Source of the DNA: Galbibacter sp038433465
GTDB taxonomy: Bacteria; Bacteroidota; Bacteroidia; Flavobacteriales; Flavobacteriaceae
Direction: 5' to 3'
Assembly: GCF_038433465.1 (NCBI RefSeq)
Contig: NZ_JAESVF010000004.1
Coordinates: forward strand, 186,001 to 250,000
DNA: 64,000 nt
A program made the translations under genes and the position numbers. The notes below the pieces were generated by a model that was not told the origin of the DNA, did no database searches, and saw only the letters and a program-made list of their open reading frames with translations. Each line of letters opens with the position of its first letter. The stretch's first letter is position 1. Shown piece by piece: positions 24,546-33,785 of this stretch.

Positions 24546-27500
24546 ATGAAGCTAACCAATAAAGGATTTGCTGTGTTAATGGTGCTGGGAAGCACTTTGT
24601 CTTACGCACAAGAATCGAAAGTTTATACATACGATCAAAAAGATTATCATGAGGCTTTAGATTTGTATCAAAAAAAGCAATACCAAGCTGCGCAAGTGAT
24701 TTTTCAAAATGTGGAGCGCACTACCAAAGATGAAGAAACCAAGGCAAATTCGGCTTACTACATTGCAAATGCTGCTATTCGAACCAATCAGTTGGGAGCC
24801 GACCGTTTAATGGAAGAATTTGTAGAAACTTATCCGACTTCTACTAAACGAAATTCTGCTTACATGGATGTGGGCGATTACTATTTTAACCAAGCAAAAT
24901 ATCCAAACGCGTTGCGTTGGTACGACATGGCAGAAGAGCAGTCAATGACCAATGCCGAGCGTGAAGCGTTTAATTTCAAAAAAGGATATTCGCTTTTTGT
25001 TGCAAAAAAATACACTTCAGCAAGAACATATTTAGAGCAAGTAACTACATCAGAGAAATATGGTTCGCAGGCTAAATATTATATTGGTTACATGGCTTAC
25101 GAAGGCGATGATTACAATGAGGCAAACCAGTATTTCGAGCAAGTTTCTGCCGACCAAGAGTTGAGTAAAAACTTATCGTATTACCAAGCAGATATGAATT
25201 TTAAGCTTGGCGATTTTGACAAGGCGATTGCTTTAGGGAAAGAACAATTGCCAACAGCCGATAGAAGTGAGCTTTCGGAACTGAATAAAATTATTGGAGA
25301 GAGTTATTTTAATAAGAAAGAATACGAAGCTGCGATTCCGTACTTAAAGCAATACCAAGGAAAAAACGGGAAATGGAACAATACCGATTTTTATCAGTTA
25401 GGGTATGCGTACTACAAGCAAGGCGAGTATGATTTGGCTATCAATCAGTTTAATAAAATTGTAGAAGGAAATAATTCAGTTGCTCAAAATGCATATTATC
25501 ATTTAGGTGAATGTTACCTAAAAACAGACAAAAAGCAACAGGCTTTAAACGCTTTTAGAAATGCATCGCAAATGCCATACGATGAGCAAATTAAAAAAGA
25601 TGCTTCTTTAAACTATGCACGCTTGAGCTACGAAGTTGGAAACCCATATGAAAGTACACCTTTGGTGCTTACCAATTATTTAGAAACCTACCCTAAGAGT
25701 GAAAATACCCAAGAAATTCAAGAGCTTTTGGTAGATTCTTACATCACTTCAAAAAATTATGATGGAGCTTTAAAGTTATTAGAAACTAATAAAAATTACA
25801 GTTCTAAAACAACCTACCAGAAAGTAGCTTTTTACAGAGGTTTAGAGTTGTATAACGAAGGAAATTATACCGATGCAAAATCGTATTTTGAAAAATCGGT
25901 TAAAGAACAACAAGACCCACTTTTTACGGCTAGAGCAATATTTTGGAATGCCGAAGTAGATTATCTATTAGAAAATTACGACGAAGCTGTAGTTGGGTTT
26001 AAACAATTTGAACAAAGTGCAATGGCAACACAAACGCCAGAGTATAAAAACTTAGATTATAACCTTGCTTATACGTATTTTAAGCAGAAAGATTACAGCA
26101 ATTCGGCTACGTATTTTAAGGAGTTTATTGATGCGAACCCAAATGATGTTGCTAGAGTAAAAGATAGTTATTTAAGAATGGGTGATAGTCAGTTTGCAGA
26201 AAGCAAATATTGGCCAGCCATGGAAGCTTACAACAAAGCGATTGCACTGGGAGGAGCCGATGCCGATTATGCACATTTTCAAAAAGCAATTAGCTACGGA
26301 TTTGTAGATAGAAATGAAAAGAAAATAACCGAATTGGAAGCATTTGTAAATCAGTTTCCAGATTCGCCATTGCGAGATGATGCTTTTTACGAGTTAGGAA
26401 ATACTTACATCAATAATGGGCAAACAGAAAAAGGAATTAATGCCTACGGAAGTTTGGCTAGTAATTACCGAATGAGTTCGTTTGTGCCAAAAGCGATGCT
26501 TAAAGAAGGTTTGGTTTATTACAATGCAGGAAAAAATACAGAAGCTTTAAGCAAGTTTCAGGCGGTTGTAAAAACATATCCAAATACGCCAGAAGCACTT
26601 CAAGCGGTAAGTACGGCAAAGCAAGTGTATGTGGATGAAGGTCGTGTAAACGAATACGCTTCATGGGTTAAAGGTTTGGATTTTGTAAATGTTACTGAAA
26701 CTGAATTGGAGAGTGCTACTTTTGAATCGGCAGAGCGTCAGTATGTTCAGCAAAAAACTTCATCAGCAATAAAAGGTTTAGAAGCTTATCTGAATGAATT
26801 TCCGCAGGGAGCAAACGCACTAAAAGCTCATTTTTATTTAGGGCAATTGTATTCAAAAGAAGGAAATACACAAAAAGCTTTACCGCATTACGAATATATT
26901 GTAGCTGAAAAACGAAACGAGTTTTCAGAGGAAGCTTATGTGCGAGCGGGTGAAATTTACCTAGAAAATAAAAATTACAACAAAGCCATTACGGTTTTAA
27001 AAACCTTGGAGCAAGGAGCCGATTTTCAGCAGAACATTGTGTTTGCTCAGTCTAATATCATGAAAGCGAGTTACGAGCTTAAAAATTATCCGCAAACTAT
27101 TACTTATGCGGAAAAAGTGCTCAACACGCCAAAAATAGACGACCGTATAAAAAGCGATGCTTACACCATGATTGCGCGTTCTGCAATTGCAACGGGCGAC
27201 GATGCTAAAGCGAAAAAGGCATACGCCGAAGTTCAAAAAATTGCAACAGGAGCTTTGGGAGCAGAGGCACTTTATTACGATGCTTATTTTAAACACCAAG
27301 AAAAGAATTACGAAGCTTCGAATGCATCAGCACAAAAATTAGCTAAAGATTATTCGGCTTATAAAGAAACAGGAGGAAAGGGACTTATCATCATGGCGAA
27401 AAACTTTTTTGAAATGGACGATGCTTTTCAGGCAACGTATATTTTACAAAGTGTAGTCGATAATTTTTCGCAATATCCTGCTATTGTAGAAGAAGCGAAA

Positions 27501-27569
27501 ACGCAACTTACCATCATGAAATCTCGTGAGGCTGAAAGAAATTCTTCGGTAAATCCAACTAAAAACTAA
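24546..27569 (+). CDS. Large tetratricopeptide-repeat protein, secreted
   Basis: The 1007-residue product begins with a signal peptide (ends GSTLSYAQ) and then consists almost wholly of TPR-like helical repeats from about residue 30 to 960 (for example YYIANAAIRTNQLGADRLM, TDFYQLGYAYYKQGEYDLAI, AYYHLGECYLKTDKKQQALN). No enzyme domain or membrane anchor is visible. TPR proteins of this kind act as scaffolds; in the periplasm or at the outer membrane it may hold its neighbour, the 601-residue barrel, whose gene starts 12 bases after its stop. The pairing suggests an envelope complex; the function is unknown. Confidence 0.85.
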   Translation: MKLTNKGFAVLMVLGSTLSYAQESKVYTYDQKDYHEALDLYQKKQYQAAQVIFQNVERTTKDEETKANSAYYIANAAIRTNQLGADRLMEEFVETYPTSTKRNSAYMDVGDYYFNQAKYPNALRWYDMAEEQSMTNAEREAFNFKKGYSLFVAKKYTSARTYLEQVTTSEKYGSQAKYYIGYMAYEGDDYNEANQYFEQVSADQELSKNLSYYQADMNFKLGDFDKAIALGKEQLPTADRSELSELNKIIGESYFNKKEYEAAIPYLKQYQGKNGKWNNTDFYQLGYAYYKQGEYDLAINQFNKIVEGNNSVAQNAYYHLGECYLKTDKKQQALNAFRNASQMPYDEQIKKDASLNYARLSYEVGNPYESTPLVLTNYLETYPKSENTQEIQELLVDSYITSKNYDGALKLLETNKNYSSKTTYQKVAFYRGLELYNEGNYTDAKSYFEKSVKEQQDPLFTARAIFWNAEVDYLLENYDEAVVGFKQFEQSAMATQTPEYKNLDYNLAYTYFKQKDYSNSATYFKEFIDANPNDVARVKDSYLRMGDSQFAESKYWPAMEAYNKAIALGGADADYAHFQKAISYGFVDRNEKKITELEAFVNQFPDSPLRDDAFYELGNTYINNGQTEKGINAYGSLASNYRMSSFVPKAMLKEGLVYYNAGKNTEALSKFQAVVKTYPNTPEALQAVSTAKQVYVDEGRVNEYASWVKGLDFVNVTETELESATFESAERQYVQQKTSSAIKGLEAYLNEFPQGANALKAHFYLGQLYSKEGNTQKALPHYEYIVAEKRNEFSEEAYVRAGEIYLENKNYNKAITVLKTLEQGADFQQNIVFAQSNIMKASYELKNYPQTITYAEKVLNTPKIDDRIKSDAYTMIARSAIATGDDAKAKKAYAEVQKIATGALGAEALYYDAYFKHQEKNYEASNASAQKLAKDYSAYKETGGKGLIIMAKNFFEMDDAFQATYILQSVVDNFSQYPAIVEEAKTQLTIMKSREAERNSSVNPTKN

Positions 27570-27580
27570 GCAAGGATTTT

Positions 27581-29386
27581 ATGCAAACTATTCAACAAAA
27601 AAAAGATATACTTACATCTCGATATACGATGCGCACTAATTTATTATTAAGCACTCTATTTGTTTTAACAGGAAGTTTTGCTGTTTGGGCACAAGAGAAA
27701 GATAAAAAAGAAGAAGAAAATATAGGGACAGAGGTTGTAAATGTGGTAAAACCATATACGCCAACTATTTCTGATGCCAATAAAATACAGGAAACACCAC
27801 AGTTGAACGATTCTATTACAACAGCGAAAAAAGCAATTAATTATACAATTTTTTCGGTGCCTGTGGCTTCTACGTTTACACCAGCAAAAGGGAAGGCTAG
27901 TGGTTTGCAAAAGGCTGCAAAAGAGCGTTTGTATAACAGTTACCTTTCACTTGGTTTAGGAAATTACAACACTGCAAAACTAGATTTTTATACTAGTCAC
28001 GATTTTAGTAGAGACGAGAGTTTAGATGTTATTTTAAATCATCATTCGTCTCAAGGTGGTATTGATGATGTGGTATTGGATGATAAATTTTTTAATACTT
28101 CTTTGGAAGCCTACTATCGTCAACGCGACCGTTATATGAGTTGGGGTGTAAACGGAGGTTTTAAGCATCAAATTTATAATTGGTACGGACTTCCGCAAGG
28201 CGAATATGCTTACGATGCAGATGAGATTAGCGGTATTGATGAAAAGCAGAGTTATTACACAGGGTTTGTAGGTGCAAACATGGATTTTGTAGATTCGTTT
28301 TTTACAGGAGGAGAAGTATACTACCGTCGTTTTTGGGATGGTTTTAGTTCTGGAGAAAATAGAGCTGTTTTAAAACCTCAATTTGAATTTCCAGTTGGCG
28401 ACGAACTTTTAAGTTTAGATTTGGATGTTGATTATGTAGGAGGAAGTTTTGAAAGACATTACGAAAATACTGATGAGTTAAAGTACAGCAATGTTTTTGG
28501 AGGAATTACACCGAGTATTCAAATTTTGAGTGATAAGTTGGCTATTAATTTAGGGGCTTCTGCATATTACAATCAAGACATAGAAAATAGCGAAGGGAAT
28601 TTCTACATCTACCCGCAAGTGGATGCTTCGTACAGTGTTGTTGAGGAGTATGTAATTGCTTACGGAGGAATTAAAGGTGGATTAAAACAGAATTCGTATT
28701 ACGACTATGCGCAAGAAAATCCGTATGTTTCTCCAACGATTAATATGATGCCAACCGACCAAAAATACAATGGGTTTGCAGGATTAAGAGGAAAGTTTTT
28801 GCCAACCGTAGGCTACAACATTAAAGGTTCGTATATCAAAGAAAACAATAAGTATTTGTACCGTTCTAATTCGTTTAATACAGGAGTGGATAGTGGTATA
28901 ATTAATGGCGAGAGTTATGCCTTTGGGAATTCTTTTGAAGTTGTTTATGATGATGTCACTACAATTTCGGTTTTTGGAGAAATTAATGTTGATGTTACTA
29001 GAAACTTAACACTTGGAGTGAACGGAGAGTTTTCAGATTATTCAACAGATGAAGAAGTGGAAGCGTGGAATTTACCAACGATAAAAGGTTCGTTTTTTGG
29101 AAGTTTCAGCAAAGGAAAATGGTCTGCTGGCGTAAATGCTTTTTATGTTGGCGAGCGTAAAGATTATATCAACTCTCCAAATCTTTTAACTTCAGAAGGA
29201 CCTTTGGTAGTAGATTTAGATGGATTTTTCGATGTAAACGCAAACATTGGGTATGATATTACCGAGCAATGGTCGGCATTTATTAAAGCAAATAATATTA
29301 CAGGAACTCAATACGACAGATTAGTGAATTACCCAGTACAAGGTTTTCAGATTTTAGCTGGTGCATCTTATAAGTTTGATTTGTAG
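27581..29386 (+). CDS. Outer-membrane beta-barrel protein paired with TPR protein
   Basis: This protein (601 residues from 27581; 585 if the ATG at 27629 is used) has a signal peptide ending FAVWAQ, an acidic-Lys linker and a large barrel of alternating aromatic/hydrophobic strands (SYLSLGLGNYNTAKLDFYT, NIGYDITEQWSAFIKA), ending ...GASYKFDL. It resembles the barrel half of TonB-dependent receptors, but no plug domain is present. ATG 27581 has the upstream AAGGA-like sequence; 27629 gives the tidier signal peptide. The pair with the TPR protein suggests a joint envelope role. Confidence 0.7.
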   Translation: MQTIQQKKDILTSRYTMRTNLLLSTLFVLTGSFAVWAQEKDKKEEENIGTEVVNVVKPYTPTISDANKIQETPQLNDSITTAKKAINYTIFSVPVASTFTPAKGKASGLQKAAKERLYNSYLSLGLGNYNTAKLDFYTSHDFSRDESLDVILNHHSSQGGIDDVVLDDKFFNTSLEAYYRQRDRYMSWGVNGGFKHQIYNWYGLPQGEYAYDADEISGIDEKQSYYTGFVGANMDFVDSFFTGGEVYYRRFWDGFSSGENRAVLKPQFEFPVGDELLSLDLDVDYVGGSFERHYENTDELKYSNVFGGITPSIQILSDKLAINLGASAYYNQDIENSEGNFYIYPQVDASYSVVEEYVIAYGGIKGGLKQNSYYDYAQENPYVSPTINMMPTDQKYNGFAGLRGKFLPTVGYNIKGSYIKENNKYLYRSNSFNTGVDSGIINGESYAFGNSFEVVYDDVTTISVFGEINVDVTRNLTLGVNGEFSDYSTDEEVEAWNLPTIKGSFFGSFSKGKWSAGVNAFYVGERKDYINSPNLLTSEGPLVVDLDGFFDVNANIGYDITEQWSAFIKANNITGTQYDRLVNYPVQGFQILAGASYKFDL

Positions 29387-29439
29387 TGTATATTTTATAC
29401 TGTAAAACCTAGTTTTTCTGTTACTAGAAAGTTTTAAAA

Positions 29440-30003
29440 ATGAAAGAAATCTTAAAACATAGACTTAGTGAGTTTCCAGAAGAAATTGGCGATATGTTCA
29501 TAAGTGCTTTTAAGGAGCGAACAGTAAAAAAAGGGGAAAGTTTACTTTCTGAAGGGGATAGATGTGAATATCTTACATTTATTTATAAAGGCGCAATGAT
29601 GTGTTACTATCTGAAAGCAGGGAAGCGGTACATCGATGAGTTTTCGTTAGACGGTGAATTTATTACAGATTATACAAGTTTTATCAAACAAGCTCCTTCA
29701 GATAAAAACATTATAACTCTTGAAGATTCCGTTATATATACAATTTCTTATAGAGATTTTGAGCAATTATATAGTAAGAATTCAATTCACTTAGAACGAT
29801 TAGGAAGATATATGATAGAAGATTTATACATGCAGTGGCATGAAAAATCCAAATCATTATTAATGGATAGTGCCGCAGAGCGTTATGAAAAGCTTATAAA
29901 AAACAGACCTCATTTACCGCAAAGAGTACCTCAATACCTTATCGCCGAATATTTAGGGATTACTCCTGAGTCGTTGAGTAGAGTACGAAAAGAAAAATAT
30001 TGA
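29440..30003 (+). CDS. Crp/Fnr-family transcriptional regulator
   Basis: The 187-residue product has a cyclic-nucleotide-binding-like N-terminal domain (about 15-120, KGESLLSEGDRCEYLTFIYKG, FSLDGEFITDYTSF) and a C-terminal winged helix (about 145-187) with the recognition stretch QYLIAEYLGITPESLSRVRKE. No Cys cluster for an iron-sulphur centre is present, and the domain lacks the full cAMP-pocket Arg-Ser set, as in many Bacteroidota Crp-like proteins. It lies 89 bases upstream of a nitroreductase-like gene and may control it; the ligand is unknown. Confidence 0.85.
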   Translation: MKEILKHRLSEFPEEIGDMFISAFKERTVKKGESLLSEGDRCEYLTFIYKGAMMCYYLKAGKRYIDEFSLDGEFITDYTSFIKQAPSDKNIITLEDSVIYTISYRDFEQLYSKNSIHLERLGRYMIEDLYMQWHEKSKSLLMDSAAERYEKLIKNRPHLPQRVPQYLIAEYLGITPESLSRVRKEKY

Positions 30004-30092
30004 TGCAGAAAAAATAATTTCTTACCATATATCAATGCATACGTTTTTTTTATGTTGAATTTTTGTCTTGTCAAAACATAAAAGAATTAAGT

Positions 30093-31253
30093 ATGAAACG
30101 AAAAGAATTTATTTTAAAAGCAGGTGCAATTATAACGGCAACAACTTTTGTGTCTAAATTTAGTTTTGCAAATTCAATTGAAGATTCAAAATTATCAAAT
30201 AAACGTGCCAAGCGTCCTAATCCCGATGTATTTTCGCAACCTATTTTAAAAGCTATTGCTTTGGGTATTAATGCTCCCAGTCCGCACAATACACAGTCAT
30301 GGAAGTTTAAAATTATCGATAGTGTTAATATGTTATTGTATGTAGATGAGAATATTCTTTTACCTGAAACAGACCCACCGTCGCGACAAATACATATGGG
30401 AGCTGGATGCTTTATAGAAACAGCAGTACTTGGAGCACAGCGCTACGGTTATGACGCCGATGTTGTTTACTTCCCTGAAGGATATCAAGGAAAAGTAGAT
30501 TTTGGACAAAAGCCAGTAGCATCAATTTCTCTTAAAAAAGGGAGAGAAACTAAAGACCCTCTAGAAAAATATATAGAAAGTAGACAAACCAATAGACGAA
30601 AATATCGTGGAGATATAATTACACATGAAGAATTTGATACTCTTAAGACTTTATCGGGAGCATCGCATTCTAAATTAAAATTTATCAATACTAATTTCGA
30701 ACCATATTTTAATTTGTTTTATAAAGGGTTTGAAATTGAGTCGAAAACGTTTAACACAAATGAAGAAACTCGAAATCTATTTCGATTTAATGAACAGCAA
30801 AGAGCTGAAAAAGGAGATGGAATTAGTATTCCGCAAATGGGGTATAAAGGACTTATGGCTATTTTAGCTGAAAAGTCGTTAGCTATGGGAGATAAAGAAA
30901 AATGGCATAGCGAAAAATCTATTTCACTTTCTCTAAAAAATGTGCAAAAAGGGATAGATTCCACAAAAGGAATTGTCGTGTGGTATACTGAAAATAATGA
31001 ATTTATAGATTGGATTAAAAGTGGTCGTGATTTTGTTAGATTTTCACTAGCGTTAATAAAGTTAGGATTATATGCGCATCCATACAATCAAGTTATTCAA
31101 GAGTATAAAGAAATGGAAGCTGTTCAAAGTGAAATGAATGCTTTGTTAGAAATTGAAGCACCTCAAAAAATCCAAATGATTGTAAGATTAGGTAGGAGTT
31201 CTAAGCCGTACTACTCCTATCGTAGAGAATTTAATACGTACCTAGTGGACTAA
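30093..31253 (+). CDS. Nitroreductase-like (Acg family) FMN oxidoreductase
   Basis: Using the ATG at 30093 gives 386 residues starting MKRKEFILKAGAIITATTFV, a short Lys/Arg-rich start followed by a hydrophobic stretch that may be a signal or a Tat-like leader (no RR pair, so Sec or membrane-anchored). The NAPSPHNTQSWKFKI segment near residue 65 is the flavin-binding motif of the nitroreductase fold, and later LAIxxxxxxxMGDKEKW and WYTENN motifs fit the Acg-type family. It probably reduces small electrophiles with FMN. Substrate unknown. It is downstream of the Crp-type regulator. Confidence 0.75.
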   Translation: MKRKEFILKAGAIITATTFVSKFSFANSIEDSKLSNKRAKRPNPDVFSQPILKAIALGINAPSPHNTQSWKFKIIDSVNMLLYVDENILLPETDPPSRQIHMGAGCFIETAVLGAQRYGYDADVVYFPEGYQGKVDFGQKPVASISLKKGRETKDPLEKYIESRQTNRRKYRGDIITHEEFDTLKTLSGASHSKLKFINTNFEPYFNLFYKGFEIESKTFNTNEETRNLFRFNEQQRAEKGDGISIPQMGYKGLMAILAEKSLAMGDKEKWHSEKSISLSLKNVQKGIDSTKGIVVWYTENNEFIDWIKSGRDFVRFSLALIKLGLYAHPYNQVIQEYKEMEAVQSEMNALLEIEAPQKIQMIVRLGRSSKPYYSYRREFNTYLVD

Positions 31254-31386
31254 AAATTAAAGTAAAATTTAAATTTAGTTTAGTGCAGAAAAGAAGCAAA
31301 CTTGTTTGATTAAATTGTGAAATAAGTTTTAAAGGGATAAGTGGAATTTCTACTTTGTATCATAGTTATTTTGTATATTTTAAAAC

Positions 31387-33660
31387 TTACTTTTTAACGT
31401 AAGCATCAATAGCGTTGTGAAGGTTTTGAGCTAAATTATGTAGCCATTCAAGTTGTTCTGAAACAATACGAACCTCTTTTAATTGCTCTCTTAATTCAGT
31501 ATTAATTTCAAGCATTCCCGCATCGATTTCACTATTTCTCTTTTGTGATAAGTTTTCAAACACTTGCTGTAAGTAGTTTTTTGTTTCTTCTAAATTGAGC
31601 GTTTCAACTTTTGTGAACGACTCTTTTTTTAAGGTAGCTTCGCTACAAGCCAATTGGTTGTCGATGGCAGTCATGTATGCTTCAAAATATTTGGAAGCAT
31701 CGGTTGTGTGGTGAATTTGAATATAAGTCCCCAAAGAAGCAGTTGCTGAAAGTAGTGTGTTTTGTGTAACTACAATTTCATAGAGTTTGTTTAGGTTTTG
31801 CTGTTTCCATTTTGGTTCTTGTGTCATTCTTTGGAATCCAGCGTGTAAGTTTCCGATGGCGATAAAAGCATGCTTCCTCGATATTTTATAAGGTGTTTTT
31901 ACGTGCGCTTTATCATGATACAAAATGTTAACTTCTTGAAGGTATTTTCGGTTGGCAGAAATAGCATCAGTAATTAAAAAAGAAATGTTTTCGCTTTCCC
32001 AGCTTGGCCATAAAATTAGGTTGGTAATACTTGCTATAACAGCTCCAATAAGCGTGTCTATTATTCGGTATTTTATAATTGTAAATGCATCTGGCGAAAG
32101 CATGGCATACACAAAAATAATGGTTAAGGTTATAAAAATGGCCGATGCTTTATAGTTCTGCTGAATAAAAGTAAACGACAGTGTCATGGCTACAAATGTA
32201 ATTGCTATGTAAACCCCTAAGTTGTTGGTGAGCATTACAATTCCGATAGCGATAACGCCACCAATAAGCGTCCCGATGATGCGTTGTTGCGAGCGTTCTT
32301 TGGTGAGTACGTAGCCTGGGCGCATGATAACTATGATGGTAAGAATAATCCAATACGCATTTTGTAATTCGAAAATTGTTCCGATGGCATACCCAATCAA
32401 TACGGTTACAACCAAGCGTAACGAGTGTTTGAATATGGGGGATTTTAAGGTGAGATTTTCGAGTAATATTTTAGGACTATAATCTTGAGCAGTGATGAAT
32501 TTTAATCGATCGGTGCGTTTTAAAATAGAAACTTCGTTTATTAAATCGTTTTGAACGAGATTCTCAATAGCATGTATTTTTTGAAATTGTCGTTCGGTAT
32601 AATCAAATAAATTTCGAAGGATTAATACTTCTTCTCTGTTTTTCTTGAGGTCGGTTTGAAGTTTAAAATTTTCAATTTTCTCATGTGCAATTGCAGTGAG
32701 TTTTTGAACCGTATCACTTTCAGGAACCTTCTTATTTTTTAAACGGCAGTTGGCAATTTCCGAAAGCCTATTGGCAACCGCTTCCATAGTTTTGGCAATT
32801 TCAATCGCAACTTCTTTAAAAGTATCACTGCTTTCGTCAAACTTTACATAGTTTAACGGATTGGCAACAGCAAACTCCAAAATATCAATCAATTCAATAA
32901 AAATAAGTAACTGTTGTCGCTTCGATTTCATAGAGCCAGAACGTTGTCGTTGTCTCAATAAAATGGCTCTAAGTGTTTCGTGTTTTTCGTTTAATTCGTT
33001 CTGTAAACTTAATTGTCGGTTTAAAACACTTTCTCTATTTCCTGCTGATAAAAGCGCAACGCGTGTATTTAAATACTCGGCAGTAAGTTGCATACATTCG
33101 GTAAGCAACTCATCGCTGTATTGTTTTGTTCGGATGCTTTCAAAAAGTAGTGAAATGAGTAAATACCATATCCCACCACAAATAATATAAAAGGCATTAT
33201 ACAGAATTTCGATACCTGTAAGCGGGTGTGCAAAACTCAATGAAACCGCTAAAAGTCCGGAAAAAGCAATTAAAGAAGCTCTAAATCCGTACACCGAAAT
33301 ATAGGCGTTGAAAAATACTAAAATAGCGAGCGCAGGAAATAAAAGTATGGGGTAAGGAAGTGTTAGGTGAATTACAACATAACTTAACACAGCAAGAAAA
33401 ATAGATATTAAAATTCCATAAACATGATGCTTTTTATTCCCAGGAATGTCACTCGTAGAAGCTAGTAAAACGCCAAAAGCAGCACCAGCACCAATTGTCA
33501 TATCCAAAAAGAAATAACAAAAAGTAACCGCACTAAAGGCGGCGCAACTTATTAATAATCCTTTGGTGAAATTATAGCTTTTTAAAAATTGTAAAACTTT
33601 GTGTAGCATCAACTTTTTCTTGTGAGGCAAAGGTACGGTATTCATTTCAGGAAAAGACAT
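31387..33660 (-). CDS. FUSC/YccS-like membrane protein
   Basis: The 757-residue inner-membrane protein has two blocks of five to six helices (residues about 35-170 and 410-530) separated by a cytoplasmic region, the layout of YccS/YhfK and the aromatic-acid efflux family (FUSC). The second block contains NAYWIILTIIVIMRPGYVLTKERSQQRIIGTLIGG, where RPGY...RxxGTLxG is the characteristic motif; only its parts are quoted here. Substrates are unknown. A start at the ATG at 33645 or 33609 is possible; the farthest upstream one is used. It lies divergent from the amidohydrolase. Confidence 0.8.
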   Translation of the reverse strand: MSFPEMNTVPLPHKKKLMLHKVLQFLKSYNFTKGLLISCAAFSAVTFCYFFLDMTIGAGAAFGVLLASTSDIPGNKKHHVYGILISIFLAVLSYVVIHLTLPYPILLFPALAILVFFNAYISVYGFRASLIAFSGLLAVSLSFAHPLTGIEILYNAFYIICGGIWYLLISLLFESIRTKQYSDELLTECMQLTAEYLNTRVALLSAGNRESVLNRQLSLQNELNEKHETLRAILLRQRQRSGSMKSKRQQLLIFIELIDILEFAVANPLNYVKFDESSDTFKEVAIEIAKTMEAVANRLSEIANCRLKNKKVPESDTVQKLTAIAHEKIENFKLQTDLKKNREEVLILRNLFDYTERQFQKIHAIENLVQNDLINEVSILKRTDRLKFITAQDYSPKILLENLTLKSPIFKHSLRLVVTVLIGYAIGTIFELQNAYWIILTIIVIMRPGYVLTKERSQQRIIGTLIGGVIAIGIVMLTNNLGVYIAITFVAMTLSFTFIQQNYKASAIFITLTIIFVYAMLSPDAFTIIKYRIIDTLIGAVIASITNLILWPSWESENISFLITDAISANRKYLQEVNILYHDKAHVKTPYKISRKHAFIAIGNLHAGFQRMTQEPKWKQQNLNKLYEIVVTQNTLLSATASLGTYIQIHHTTDASKYFEAYMTAIDNQLACSEATLKKESFTKVETLNLEETKNYLQQVFENLSQKRNSEIDAGMLEINTELREQLKEVRIVSEQLEWLHNLAQNLHNAIDAYVKK

Positions 33661-33749
33661 ATTTTCTCCACCGAATCCGTATTAGCTTTTAGTGTTTAAA
33701 TATCCTTCTCATGAGCTGTGTTTACGTTTAATTATAAATGTCAAATCCG

Positions 33750-33757
33750 TATCTTTG
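33750..33757 (+). promoter_or_regulatory. Promoter -7 box (TATCTTTG) for the amidohydrolase
   Basis: TATCTTTG fits TAnnTTTG, 28 bases before the ATG at 33786. No matching -33 TTG. Confidence 0.5.
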
Positions 33758-33785
33758 ATTTCGTAAAACGAATAAACTATCTCGA

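Noticed and set aside
30719..31087. 122-codon frame antisense to the nitroreductase-like gene
   Set aside because: A shadow of the real gene; no family features.
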